Shown: positions 34,133 to 45,672, counted from the first letter of the stretch. The stretch is DNA of 64,000 nt from Peromyscus leucopus (GCF_004664715.2 NC_051074.1:33044980-33108979), one strand, 5' to 3'. The notes: generated by a model not told the origin, from the sequence alone. Translations and numbers: made by a program.

Positions 34133-36208
34133 AAAGCCAGCTGATGAAGCTGATTACTTGATCAGAAGCACATTATGGCGCTTTCCTCAAATTTATGCAC
34201 AAGTTGGCTATTTATTCCAACAACATTTATCAGCTCCTGTAGTCTGCCAAGAATTTTTCTGGGTGCTGACTTCTCAGAAGCTGGAATCCTGATGGAAAAA
34301 CAATGGCTGTCTTATTCAGCGCACATTTACTGAGGTCCACTCTCCTGCTGGAAGCAAGGGCTATGCATGTGGTGTGTAAGAGAAAAGGTCTACTTTGATT
34401 CTGTCTACAGAGTCCCAGCTCACTGGTCCTTTACTTGGGAGTATTCATGTTCTGTGTCACTGGAAAAATCCCTGGATGCTGGATGCAGAATCTGAGATGC
34501 TCCCAGCACTCAGACACTCTTCACATCTTAGAGGATCCCATCTGTATGCTTAACACAGAAGGAAGAGAGGATCACTCCCATCTATCATGGGTCAGCTAGA
34601 TCATCCTCCTTCAAAATGCCTTGAAGATTTTTCTGGCCCAAGTGATCCATCCACCTATGGTATTCTAGATCAAGCCTCCTTTGCTGCCTCAACTGTTTCT
34701 GTTAACTGCTTAATGCTTTGCTAAGTGTTATCTTCCCCCTACTTAGTGGGATTACACCTGGAAAGCTAAAATAGGTTTCTAATATTGTCCCAATGCCATA
34801 AATGCAATAGGTGATTAATAATTTGTTTGAGGAAATGAGTATTGAGTGCAATTGATTGAACGGTTGAATGAACAGATCCTAACTTTTCTGTGCTCAAAGC
34901 ATCCCACTAACTTCCCATTACCAGCAAAGGGGAGGACAAAATTCATCCCACGAACCTCTGTGACACAGCACCTGCTGTCTTCCAACATCACCTCCTACCA
35001 GTCTTCCATTGCTCATTCACTGTCTTTCTTGCTGTTTCTCATCCACACTACATGGACTTGTTCCTCAAGACTAGCCAGGACTGCCAGACTCCACAAATTC
35101 AATTACAGCACACTCAGATCAGGTTGAAGTTTGCAGAAATGGGTGGTTTAAAACATCCAACGACATCCTAGGTAGTAGTTATAATAGACATATATGGAAA
35201 ACATTTGTTTTTGTATGGACTCAACTTGAACTGAGTGTCCTATGTGCTAGTCTCTCCATGTAGAACACCTTCACTGGGAATCCCTATATGTCCCTCAGAT
35301 CCTTGGTTCCCTCAGACATCACCATCTTGAAGAGAAGTGCCCTTAGTCCTCAGTCTCTCAGGAACACACCATCTCTAGCTCTGTCCCTCTCCATCCATTC
35401 CTATGCTTCTCTGTGGCACTGTGGAGACAGAGCGTTTCCTGTGGGTTTGCTCATCGTCTCCCACTCTCATGACAATTCCAGATGAGTGACTGGTTTAACT
35501 CATTGTTTCGCTGGTTGACATCTTATTTTCCCAGGACTAGGACACAGTCTGGCTTGAGGCAGCTTCCTTATAACTGTCCCTTCAATAAATAAAATGGAAT
35601 CACTCATAGTTTGCTTTAATATGGAGGTTCTTACAGATAAATCAAGTAACTTTTCATTCAGGAAACTTCCCATTCTTGTTATTAGCACCAATGTCCTTCA
35701 AGAGTAACACAATAGTCCACTCTTATTCTTAACATTTTGGTTTTGTGAGCCTGCTCTTTAATGGCTGGGCCATTATCCTAACCCTTCACCCTTATTCTCG
35801 GCTTCACTTTGTACCGTCTTGGTTATCCATGGCTAACTATGATGCAAAAATATTATTTGTCTTGATCCTTTTGAGAGAAAGGGACCAGTTTCACATAACT
35901 TTTGTTACAGTCTACATCTACAGTACAGTATGTGCAGTATACAACTAGTTATAATATGTAACTATATTGCTATGGTTGTTTTATCATTAGTTATTACCAT
36001 CATGCTTCATTTACAAATTGAACTTCATTATAGGTATGTATATGTAGAAATAAATGTAGTCTATGCAGAGCTTAGTACTGTCTGCAGTTTCAAACACCCA
36101 GTGGAGGTCTTGGCACATGTCCCACATGGGTAAATCGGACTCACGTATTCCTTCTCATTTCACCTGTTCCCCAATCATGACAGCTTTAAAAAAAAAGATA
36201 TATTTTAT

Positions 36209-36213
<5 letters not shown>
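34133..36213. other. Mostly unassigned; possible MIR/L2 traces
   Basis: 34205-34390 (CCAACAACATTTATCAGCTCC, TTCTGGGTGCTGAC) resembles a MIR/L2 tail, and 34930-35440 has L2-like CT-rich blocks. Both calls are weak. No gene seen. Confidence 0.3.
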
Positions 36214-36267
<54 letters not shown>

Positions 36268-36278
36268 AGAGAGAGAGA
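36214..36278. repeat. (GA)n microsatellite
   Basis: About 50 bp of GA followed by an imperfect extension; it sits in the tail region of the adjoining B3. Confidence 0.97.
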
Positions 36279-36279
36279 A

Positions 36280-36440
36280 TGATAGCACAGTTGCCTGAGG
36301 AAGCTGGAAGAAGGTGTTATCACTTGGAACTGGAGTTACAGGTGGTTGTGAACCACCTGATGTGGGTGCTGGGAACAGAACTTGGGTCCTCTGGGAGAGT
36401 AGCCAGTGCTCTTAACCACAGAACCACCTCCGCAGCCCAA
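36280..36440 (-). repeat. B3 SINE fragment
   Basis: GGAACTGGAGTTACAGGTGG, GTGCTGGGAACAGAACTTGG, CCAGTGCTCTTAACCACAG: reversed B3 with a diverged head. Confidence 0.9.
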
Positions 36441-37117
36441 GAGGGCTTTTCTTCAATGAGGAGACACCTGAAATAAAAAGAGAATTCTCCTTGACTCTTT
36501 GGCTTCTTGTCACTTACTTAGAAGTCGAAGAAAACAAACATCTGGGTTTTCATCCTTCTCTGGCAGAAAAGTCCAGCACCACAAGTTCATGTCACTTGAA
36601 TCCAAAGTTGCTTGACCTTGAGTTTCCCTTGCGATGTTGCAGGGCTGGTTTATCTGTAATTGACAGTCTGGGGAAAGGCAAAAATGAACATTGGTAATTG
36701 AGGGGATGACCTGTACTGTTCCAGCCTACATTCCACTTTCCTATTTGGCCCTTGCCCAAGAATAAGGAGAGCAACTGTCCTCTGTTTTATTATAGCAATC
36801 AGCTATAAGAAAAATTGCAACCACTGTACAATCTTCCAGAGGAGGCACACAGCTTCCATTTCTGTCTCTGAGATGCTTGAGGGATGAGACACAGCCTGTA
36901 AGTGAATACCAGGCAGTAGTCTGATTTGTGAGAAGCTGTCAATGGGAAAGCCGATCATAATCCACTCAGCCAGTATCCAACAGTGAAACATTTGCCTTCC
37001 AAAACTTTGTTCCCAGCCATTGTTGGGGCTAGAATAGTGATGGTCAGTCTAGATAATATGGAGTTATTGTATGAAACTGTAGCTCTCCACTATTATAATA
37101 GTGAAGAGTCCTTGAAA
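36441..37117. other. Unassigned noncoding DNA
   Basis: Nothing recognised. Confidence 0.4.
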
Positions 37118-37212
37118 CCTCCTCCTCCTCCTCCTCCTCCTCCTCCTCCTCCTCCTCCTGCTCCTCCTGCTCTTCCTGCTCCTCCTTCTCCTCCTCCTCC
37201 ACCACCACCTCT
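37118..37212. repeat. (CCT)n tract
   Basis: About 85 bp of CCT with GCT interruptions, ending in CCA units. A poly-Pro frame across it (36983-37360) is an artefact. Confidence 0.96.
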
Positions 37213-37659
37213 CCGGGAGGTTAGCTCCTGTCAACATGAGGTTAGCCTATGTCCTCATTCCCTGAGGAGCATCTGGCTCCAGGCTCTGGAAGGGACTCTG
37301 GAGACATCACCAGTCACTAATCTTCATGTTCCTCGTGACCTCTCACGTGTTCAGAAATGATTGCTGATGCTCTAGGTTTCTTTCTGATCCAGGATCCTCT
37401 ACCTGGCTTTCAAAGTCCTGCCCCAGCTGCCTTCTCCCTGTCTGGTCAATGACCAACCCATCTCTTGTTCTCACCTTATTTTCTAGGCTGTATCCACCTC
37501 TGGGCACCTTTCAAAGTCGTCTTTGTTTTCTTAATAGCTTGGAATCTCGTCTGTTTAAATTTGCCTTACCCCTAGACTAGACTTACTCTCTTGTCATAAA
37601 ATTCCATATTTAACATTTGAATATACTTGCTGCCCTTATTTTACTTTTTTCTCACATCA
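37213..37659. other. Unassigned noncoding DNA
   Basis: 37390-37520 is weakly L2-like (CCTACCTGGCTTTCAAAGTC-type). Uncertain. Confidence 0.3.
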
Positions 37660-38165
37660 TCATCATCATTTTATTTTTAGTTAGCATACAAATTAATAAG
37701 TTTTATTGTGATGTTTTGTGTGTATATATAATTATACTTTGCTCACTGCTTGCCCCTGTCCTTTTCCACTCTCCCGCCAACTCCCTCTTGTTGGCCCTTT
37801 TTCTCTCTGCAAACAGTCTTCCCTCCTGCTTTTCTGTCACATATGTTCTCGCATCTTCTCTTGCTTCTGCTTCCCATTCCATTTACGCCTTTCCCTCTCC
37901 TCTCATCATCCCCTGTTCATTTCCACGTCTTATGTATATGAAGACATTTAAATTGATTCCACATATGAGAGAAGACATGCAATAGATTGTGAGCCTAGCT
38001 TATTTCTCTGAACACAACGATCTGCAGTTCCATCAATGGTAATGTCATTCCTTATACCTGATCAAAATTCCATGGTATATAGCGACTACATTTTCTCATC
38101 CATTTATCCGTTTACAGACAGCGAGGCCGCTCCATATTTTAGCTATTATGAATAGAACTTGATGC
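37660..38165 (-). repeat. L1 fragment, antisense
   Basis: ACATATGAGAGAAGACATGC, CTTATTTCTCTGAACACAACG, ATCTGCAGTTCCATC, AAAATTCCATGGTATATAG and TTAGCTATTATGAATAG are reversed L1 3' blocks. The CT-rich frames at 37617-37985 are part of it. Confidence 0.8.
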
Positions 38166-38623
38166 TTTTATTGATTCCTGTTGTCTTTGCCCCTCAACTA
38201 AATTGCAAATGCCTTGAGATATGGCATTAAAATGTGGAAAACAAAAACTGTATCTCATGACTGATTTGTTTTTAAACGGCCCCAATGGCACATTTAGTGC
38301 CCCACCTAGGTTGATGGCTTTTCACTTAGTTTTCTCCTAATGGCAACAGGAATGAAGGAGGTTTCCTTCAGCTCAGTGGCTTCCTGGCACTGTCTATTAA
38401 ACAAGTGTATTGACTGAATCTTTATTGTCTTGCCACCAGCTCAGTAAAGAGCAGCCTACTGTGTCTTTTGAGGCATCCAAAGTAAACATGCTGATGGTAC
38501 ATTATCTTGAAATCTTTCTATAATCTTATGCTAAGGAATTGTTGTTCCATTTTAGCGCTAAAAACAAGTTTAGTCAGACAAGAAAATAAGTCCAAGTTCA
38601 CAGAGTTGGTCAAGAGTGAAGTC
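38166..38623. other. Unassigned noncoding DNA
   Basis: Nothing recognised. Confidence 0.4.
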
Positions 38624-38770
38624 AGGCCAGTTATGGTAGCTCATAGTCCCAACGGTTGGGAGGGACAGGCAGGACGATCACTGCAAGTCTGAGGCCATTC
38701 TAGTCGACATAGACATTTCTAGGCCATCCAGGGACACAATGGGACACCCTGTGTCAAAAAGACAACAACA
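38624..38770 (+). repeat. B1 SINE, diverged
   Basis: AGGCCAGTTATGGTAGCTC, GGCAGGACGATCACTGCAAG, TGAGGCCATTCTAGTCGACA, CCCTGTGTCAAAAAGACAAC. Confidence 0.85.
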
Positions 38771-40230
38771 AAGTCATCGGGATTTGAATACAGACTAAGC
38801 TACCTACCAAGCCCAGAGAGGAGATGTCGAATGAACAGACAAATGGACAGCATTTCCCACCAAGGAGCAGTCAATAGAATATCTCTTGGAATTTCTATGG
38901 ATAGTTGAAAAATCTAAATTCACTCGGTCTTCAAAGAACACCACAAACGCCCAACCCTTCAACACGCTGAACCGAAAGATGCTGGGGAGTGTGAAACATC
39001 TAAATATGATTGATTCTTCTCCTGAGGGGGAAAAGGAATCAATGTTTTGCTTTTCCTCCAGTTTAGTAGAGCTTTTTGTGTGTGTTAACCGACTTCCTTT
39101 AGAAATTTAAATGCTTAATTTAAATAAGTCCTGGGACTCCACATAGCTCCATCTTGCACAGCTGTGTTTAAAAATGCATGGCCCAGTAGCCAAAAAGTAA
39201 CTTAATTGAAATTTCGTTCTTTGCCTGCATCACTCATAGAATATCAAAAGGAATAAAATTTCTAAATTGAAAGAATTCTGCTCCAAACCCTGTTTCCTCT
39301 CATCAGCATTTCCTCTCTATACCAAAGTTGCATCCATACTTCTCTTGGGTCAAATTCCCACAATTCCTTCTGATGCACCTACGGGAACTCTTCCCTCCCA
39401 AATACCTCTTTCCTGATTCACTATCCCACACCATCTTCTCATTTTACAATACACCTAGCAGCCAGAATATCAGGGCTGCCACAGTCTTAAATTTGAGACG
39501 CTATTGGACTTTGTTACATCTGTCTCTAGTCACTATAGCCTTGGGAGACCCTGCATGTGGCATTGTAGGGTTCTTAGCTCTGTCTCTCCCCCCCACCCCA
39601 CCCCCAACTCTCCCCTCCCTCTTCTTTCACCCTCCTCCCCTCCCTCCTTGTTCCTTTCCTTCCATTGTTTCTCTGAACCTCAACATTGTTATGTGAACAA
39701 ACTCAACTACAAATGGGAAAATAAATAACAGAAGGCCTAGTTATCCCAGCTCAGAACATTCTAGACCAGCCCAACAACCCAAACACAAGATAGCAATAAT
39801 AATAATAAAAAAAAGAGCAGTACAGCCAGCCCCAAGCTAGACTTGCTGTCCTCACAGATCCATGAGCATGCCTAGCCAAGAGTAACAGATTTATCCAGTC
39901 AACTCACTGCCATGAGCTAATGTGCTTGATAGGAGCAGTTTGTTACACACCATGAGGTAGCTGATACATTAGTGAAACAGGAGGAAAATCAGAGCTGGAG
40001 GCAGAGGGGAAATAGTGAATACTTATAAGTAAATTTTTGTTTCCTTTTGGTAGAGGCTGGTATTTATAAGTTAAATATTTCTAATAGCAATGTTGGGATT
40101 CAGTCTTCTTTTGATCTAACTACCAAAATAAGTGCTCGAACTGTAAAAACTACTCAGACACTTTCTATATAGAAATATTTACCCTGCATGCACACAATAA
40201 TTTAATCTACAATTCCCTTCAAATATAAAG
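38771..40230. other. Unassigned noncoding DNA with a C-rich stretch
   Basis: 39587-39650 is a C/T-rich run (CCCCACCCCACCCCCAACTC) that yields Ser/Pro frames. Nothing else recognised. Confidence 0.4.
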
Positions 40231-40591
40231 TATAGCTAGACTTTCTTTGAACTGCCAGCTCCCAAATAATGACACAGAGACTTCTTACTAAGTGTGAAAG
40301 CTTAGCCTTAGCTTAGGCTTGTTCCCAACTGGCTCTTATAACTAAAATTAACCAGTTTATATTAATCTGTGTTCTGCTTCATTACCTCTCTTCAGTACAG
40401 TACATCCAATTTCCTCTGCATCTCACTGGTGAATTCCACTTCTCTTCTTCCCAGAGTTCCTATCTCTGCCCAGAAGTTTCACCTATTCTCCCCTGCCTAG
40501 GTATTGGTGGTTCAGCTCTTTATTAAACCAATCAGAAGGTGCCTTGGCAGAGACACATCTTCACAGTGTGCAAAAAGATTATCCCACAACA
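40231..40591 (-). mobile_element. Solo LTR with CAAT/TATA-like core, minus strand
   Basis: Reversed LTR of 361 bp. Its 5' end reads TGTTGTGGGATAATC on the minus strand, with GATTGGTTTAATAAAGAGCTG core (plus 40515-40536), CTAAGCTAAGGCTAAGC and GTCTCTGTGTCATTATTTGG. Flanks ATAAAG (40225-40230) and GTAAAG (40592-40597) match 5 of 6, consistent with an ERVK-type 6-bp duplication. Same superfamily as the LTR at 56168. Confidence 0.82.
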
Positions 40592-40716
40592 GTAAAGCAA
40601 ATTTTTCTCCCTACCCCTCACATGGCTACTGGTTGGAGCCCGCTGCTTAAGAATTTTGCTGAAAATGGTGCCTAGTGCATCAAAGAAGTAAGTGCTGGTC
40701 ATAATCTATGACAGGT
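40592..40716. other. Unassigned noncoding DNA
   Basis: Nothing recognised. Confidence 0.4.
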
Positions 40717-41091
40717 TTATGGATAAACAACAGCAGTGTGTAAGTCACCAGCTCCTGACAGAACCGCAGTGAAATCTGCGTGCTGGCTGCATCCCCTTAG
40801 AAAATATTCCCCTTCTGAGAATATTTGTTTGGCTTCAGCCATTTTGCACATAAATTGTTCTGAAGTTAGGGTATATGCCTCTGAGTCACTGCCAGAAGAA
40901 CTGCTTTGATCACATTCAAAGTCTGTCCCCACAAGATCTTTCCTAACTTGGGTATTAGAAGGCAGTGCCATAGCATGCGGCCGGTGAGGAGGCATCTGGT
41001 GATGAGTCAACAAACACATACCTCGAGATAAACTGTAGTAGGAAATGATAAGTAATGTTACCATCTGGTGACTCCCCACCCCCCACCCCAC
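40717..41091 (-). CDS. Unidentified open frame, doubtful
   Basis: A 124-codon frame on the minus strand. It is the only long frame in the intergenic part not built from a simple repeat or named transposon. From about residue 40 it has ordinary protein-like composition with an acidic serine-rich stretch (FECDQSSSSGSDSEAY) and then TSEQFMCKMAEAKQIFSEG. The first ~10 residues come from a G-rich tract. A pyrimidine-rich stretch ending in ACAG precedes position 41032 on the minus strand and could be a splice acceptor, but no convincing donor follows before the stop. I do not recognise the protein. Alternatives are a pseudogene fragment, a single exon of an unseen gene, or chance (frames of this length occur randomly in 64 kb). 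No Kozak context, promoter or poly(A) signal supports it. Confidence 0.15.
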   Translation of the reverse strand: MGWGVGSHQMVTLLIISYYSLSRGMCLLTHHQMPPHRPHAMALPSNTQVRKDLVGTDFECDQSSSSGSDSEAYTLTSEQFMCKMAEAKQIFSEGEYFLRGCSQHADFTAVLSGAGDLHTAVVYP

Positions 41092-41509
41092 CCCCGCATG
41101 CTGCAGCTCTCCATGCTGATTTCATTAATGCCTCGGAGCAAGAAGACATCCGTTCTCAAAGAGCATATGGGAATTCTTTGGGAGACTGTGACAACCATAC
41201 AAAGGACAGTGGATTAGAGGATCTTTGAAGGTCCTTTGTTTATACAGCGAACATCAATTGTCACTAAAGCAGCAAAAAGGAACTTACTAGAATGGCCTAG
41301 GATGGTTTTTATAATCAAAGGAAGGACTGAAAAACAGCATGAGAAAATACCTTGCTGGTTACTAGTTTTCCAAGAAGCCAGCCAGCCAGGCCCAGAATGG
41401 GTGTTTGCCATTTTTACTTCCCTCCATCCTATGTCATGAATGAACCTTCCAGGAAGCTTAGTGAAATCTAAGTTTTTGTATCTCTGTCTCTCTCTATCTC
41501 TCTGTCTCA

Positions 41510-41513
<4 letters not shown>
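41092..41513. other. Unassigned noncoding DNA
   Basis: Nothing recognised. A C-rich/G4 motif lies just to the left (41073-41096). Confidence 0.4.
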
Positions 41514-41572
<59 letters not shown>

Positions 41573-41606
41573 CTATCCCTCCCTCCCTACTCTCCCCTCC
41601 CCCCTT
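41514..41606. repeat. (CT)n and pyrimidine-rich tract
   Basis: About 55 bp of CT, then CCCTCC-type sequence leading into a B1 tail. Confidence 0.97.
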
Positions 41607-41744
41607 TAGAGACAGGGTTTCTCTACATAGCCCAGTCTGTCCTCAAACTCTCACTGTAGACCAAGCTGGCCTCAAACTCAGAGATCCGCCTGCCTCTGCC
41701 TCCCCATTTCTAGGATTAAAGGTGTGCGCCACCACACCAGGGCT
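41607..41744 (-). repeat. B1 SINE
   Basis: GAGACAGGGTTTCTCTACAT, CTCAAACTCAGAGATCCGCC, AGGATTAAAGGTGTGCGCCA. Confidence 0.95.
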
Positions 41745-41844
41745 AAGTTTTTGCACTTTAGAAGCCTGTTGTCCTCTAGTTGAGTGACCTCTGGACTCAT
41801 TTATGGAAGCTAAACTGATGGTTTAAATATATTTTTTAATTTTT

Positions 41845-41846
<2 letters not shown>

Positions 41847-41902
<56 letters not shown>
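41847..41902. repeat. (TG)n microsatellite
   Basis: About 56 bp of TG in the tail of the adjoining B3. Confidence 0.98.
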
Positions 41903-41905
<3 letters not shown>

Positions 41906-42052
41906 GCCTTTGAGAGGCCACCATCATTGGATGCCCCTGGAGCTAGAGTTATAAGTAGTTGTGAGCTCCCCACCATGGACATGGGAATTGAACTTGGGTC
42001 CTTTCCAAAAGCAGTTCACGCCCTGAATCACTGAGCCATCTCTCCAATCCCC
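41903..42052 (-). repeat. B3 SINE fragment
   Basis: CTGGAGCTAGAGTTATAAGTAG, GGGAATTGAACTTGGGTCC, CTGAATCACTGAGCCATCTC. Confidence 0.9.
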
Positions 42053-42589
42053 TACACTGACTCTTTACTCCTATAACTTATTTAATTTAAATATGTACTA
42101 TCATTAGTGATGGAGAACAATATGTCACTACCCCTTCTATAAATAGCTTTCATCTGCTTGCAGACATTAAACCTGTTCCTGAGCTTGCTGTGAATCAAGG
42201 GGAAGAATTAAACAACCTCCTCCATCAATTCTGTTTACTGAGCTCCTAACGAGCTTTTCTGAAAGAAATGTCACCAGGCTGTCTGCCCTGGCGAGTCAAG
42301 AGTCTATTTGATCACTATTGAGAGTGGACATGATAAAAAGAGGGAAAAACCATGCTGCTGTCACTCACAGAGTCAATCCCTTTCCGTAAACATACATGCC
42401 TGTGCATGCTCTTTCACACAAATTTTAAAGGCTGCATTTCCCTAGAGGACATTAAGGCTTCTCTGCCTGGAGATATGGTAGAATCATGGCATCCCAGGTT
42501 GGTGAAGAAGAAGCAGAAGTCCCAACAGAAAGGAATCAGGGTAAGGCAGGGTAACAGCCCCAGTTACTGGACTAGATCTCAACAAAATC
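42053..42589. other. Unassigned noncoding DNA
   Basis: A 106-codon frame at 42352-42672 matches nothing I know and runs into a MIR. Confidence 0.35.
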
Positions 42590-42825
42590 ATTTAATCACA
42601 AAATATAACAATGATATCAAGTATCATTTATATGTGCTGGTGTTACATCAATCGAGCGCTTTACATGTGTGATCTTATTTGATGTCTTATCCACCATAGC
42701 TTTGGAGTTATTTTTCATTGCTATGTATGAAGAAACTAGAGCTCAGAGGGTAGAGACATTACATAATTACATTTACAGGAGGCGTCAGAGCAGATGAGGT
42801 GCTATGACTCCAGAGTTCAGGATGA
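42590..42825 (-). repeat. MIR SINE, reverse
   Basis: GAGCGCTTTACATGTGTGATC, TTATTTGATGTCTTATCC, ATGAAGAAACTAGAGCTCAGAG and AGCAGATGAGGTGCTATGAC follow reversed MIR order. Confidence 0.75.
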
Positions 42826-44145
42826 AATCATTGTACTCTCAAGGACAATGAAACCCAATGCTGGAGGTGGAGAAAGAGTCCCCAGTCTGTCGGGCAGTTT
42901 CCTGCAGGAAGATGGAAGGGCAGAACCCCAGGAAGGGTATTGGGAGTCTACTCAAGTTCACAGGAACTTGAATCTAGTCTCAAACCTCAGCAGGCTAAGA
43001 TGTGTCCATTGTGAAGACAAGCAACCTGCTGTTAACTACGGCTATGCAGGCAAAGCTTACAAGCCAATATAATAAATAAGCCTGGCAAGAATGCAGCGGC
43101 CTCCAAGCCCTAGAGCCAGGGTCCACATCTGATCCTAGGACAAGACTCAAAGAAAATCACCAGAGAGTCTGGGAGACCCCTATGCACTCCCTAACTGTGA
43201 ACTATAGCCCCATTCATACCCTGTGTCCAATCGCTGTCCTTCCAGGATCCTGATGGTCCTCTATAGTCTGATGAACTACAGCCTAAAAATGCATCCAGCC
43301 TTTCCAGCCTGCCCCGCTATCTTTCCAGTGAACTGAACCCTGTCCCTCAACCTGTATCAATAGGAATATTGTATTAAAATGGATATTATTCAATTGTGTT
43401 AGCTATCATGACAACACAGAGATTTTTTTCCTCAGCCACCAAACTGGACCACTTGGGTTCTGATGCCAGGCCAGATAGATGAAAGCCCATCTTACCTGGT
43501 ATTACATGGGCCCCATACTTAGGCAGTCTCCCTCGGATGGGTGCTCCCAGTTACAGTACCCTCTGTAGCTCCAGGGCTGCCAGAATAGCTGTCTGCCTCA
43601 CCTTTCCTTGTTCTGTGGCTTTTGGAATTCTCAAACAGTAGACAGCTGAATGGGCATTTGACTATGACGCAGCCGGCAAAGCCGCTTGCTTTATTGACTG
43701 GTGACTGGCCTTAGGTAATGTGAGGCAGGCTGCAGTAAATATTCGCACAGACTGACAGCACTCACCAGGGTGCAGAGGTCCACATGACTTCACCCACTCA
43801 AGGAGGATCGAGAGGACGGATACACACTCCCACTCCCATGCCCTTCCAGTTCTCGGCGTCTGCCGCAGATGATTTGTTCCTGAGGCTCTCCCTGTTCCTC
43901 TCTCTGGCTCATTTTCTCATTTTGAAGTTGCATGTCCTCTGCCCATTGTTTTGGAAAAGTACAGGTGTGACCACCCTTTTCAGAAAAGTCCCTTTGCACA
44001 GACTTCATGTAATATGGGCTCTGTTCCCCTCAGACACTGGCCTGGTGAAGCTGAGGACTTCACTCATTTTGAAGAATGCTGAACCACTACGTCTTAAGAA
44101 TTAGCCTCAGTCTGGCCAGAAGCCATCAGAAGCTTGGATGAGAAA
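42826..44145. other. Unassigned, moderately GC-rich noncoding DNA
   Basis: About 1.3 kb without recognised repeats. 43620-43770 has a TGACTATGACGCAGCCGGC segment and could be regulatory, but this is speculation. Frames at 43784-44104 have no recognisable similarity. Confidence 0.35.
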
Positions 44146-44151
44146 CTCAGT

Positions 44152-44693
44152 TGTAACACGAATCTTAAGCTGTCTTATTAATTAAAAAAAAAAAATCCCA
44201 CAGCCATATATTGGGGTAAAAGCTGAGAGATCAGAGGAATAAAACAAGTCACAGTCAACCTCACCCAGCTAACTGCTCAGCAGATCATGTTTCCATGAAT
44301 CCTAGAACTGAAAGCTTCTGAGTCCTCACCCTAAGGCTCTCAGTTGAACTGCTGCTAAAAAGCCTCTACTTCCTGGTCCTCACACCTTATATACCTTTCT
44401 GCTTCCTGCCATCACTTCCTGGGATTAAAGGTTGTGTCCTTCCCAAGCAAAGGCATGAGATCTCAAGTGCTGGGATTAGAGGTGTGTGCCACCACTACCT
44501 GGCTCTGTGCCCAGTGTGACTTGAACTCACAGAGATCTAGACAAGGATCTCTGCCTCCCAAGTGGTAAGATTAAGGGTGTGTGCCACCACTGTCTGCCCT
44601 CTATGTCTAATCTAATGGCTGTCTCTGTCCTCTGATCCCCAAATAAGTTTATTAGAGTACACTGTATATTGGGGTACACAATATATCGCCACA
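44152..44693 (-). mobile_element. Complete solo LTR with B1-like modules, copy B
   Basis: 542-bp reverse-orientation copy of the family at 17098-17647. Its ends are TGTAACACGAATCTTAAGC and GATATATCG..CCACA (plus-strand reading). It has an exact 6-bp target duplication CTCAGT (44146-44151 and 44694-44699). Minus-strand TATATAAGG is at 44386-44394. Inside are three reversed TTTAATCCCAG/CACACACC modules. An internal (A)12 near 44183 may be a local expansion. Confidence 0.92.
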
Positions 44694-44699
44694 CTCAGT

Positions 44700-44994
44700 A
44701 TCTTCACAGGCCAGGATGATTCTTCCATCAGCAGGGCTATGAACCTCAGGACTGAGAACGGATTTGGGGGCATTGCATCTGCAACCAGGAGTCAATGGTT
44801 GGTATAAGAGTGTTTGAATGTGAATTTTCCTTAAGAGAGGCTACGGTTAATAGACCCTTTCCGTTACTCCTCCTTCCTGTCTGGACTGTGGCGTTACGCT
44901 GTGTGGTCCTGGGAAGCTTTCCTATTGCTGATACTGACAATGAGGACCATGATGCAGTGAATGCAAAGTACTAACAAGAAGGATTTTTTCCCCA
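44700..44994. other. Unassigned noncoding DNA
   Basis: Nothing recognised. Confidence 0.4.
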
Positions 44995-45200
44995 GTTTTA
45001 TTTTTATGTGTTTGACTGTTTTGCATTCATGTATGCATGTGTATCACATGTGTGCCTGTTTCCCTCAGAGGCCAGGAAAGGGCATCAGATCCCCTGGGAC
45101 TGGAGTTACCAATAGTTATGAGAGACCACCAGGTGGGCGCTGGGCAGGGAAACAAAGTCTCAATAAACTCTTTTAGCTCTGAATCATCTCTCCAGGTCCT
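44995..45200 (-). repeat. B3 SINE
   Basis: TTTTGCATTCATGTATGCATG, GATCCCCTGGGACTGGAG, CCACCAGGTGGGCGCTGGGC, AATCATCTCTCCAGGTCC. The middle is rearranged (AAACAAAGTCTCAATAAAC). Confidence 0.9.
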
Positions 45201-45204
45201 TAAA

Positions 45205-45362
45205 TATTTGTTTTTATTATTTTTCAATTGTGGGTATATGTATTTGTGTGTATCTGCATGTGGGCATGTTCACATGTGTGTAGGTGGCCACAGTGGCAAG
45301 AGGAGGATGTCTGCTCTCCTGGAACTGGAGTTGCAGGCATTGGAGAGTCACCCAACATGGAT
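45205..45362 (-). repeat. B3 SINE, head missing
   Basis: TATCTGCATGTGGGCATGTTC, TCCTGGAACTGGAGTTGCAGG, GAGTCACCCAACATGG. Directly follows another B3 in the same orientation; the tRNA-like head is absent. Confidence 0.85.
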
Positions 45363-45611
45363 GTCTGCCATTGGTGTTTCTTTAGAAATTCTGGATTTCA
45401 GCCATTGTTTTGCCATTACATCATGGGGGAAGAAGAGCTAGGTCAGTTTACCATATAATTTACTTGCAGGTTATACTTCTGCAAAGTGTATGCAAATTGT
45501 TCCAAATAGCATCTGCTTATCTAGGTGTTGTTTTCCTAGGGCTCTTCATGTTTCTGGCAGCAATAGCATAGTAGAAAGGAAAATCACATTCCCTTTATTG
45601 AATGGTGGGTT
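45363..45611. other. Unassigned noncoding DNA
   Basis: Nothing recognised. Confidence 0.4.
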
Positions 45612-45672
45612 TTTATTTTAAAGACTTATTTGATTTCATGTGCTCTTAAACACGGAGCCATCTCTCCAGCCT
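45612..45672 (-). repeat. B2/B3 SINE with internal deletion
   Basis: The T-rich tail TTTTATTTTAAAGACTTATT is joined almost directly to the head TGCTCTTAAACACGGAGCCATC, so about 120 bp of the body is missing. Confidence 0.75.

Noticed and set aside
36983..37360. 125-codon Pro-rich frame
   Set aside because: Centre is the (CCT)n tract; flanks show no protein similarity.
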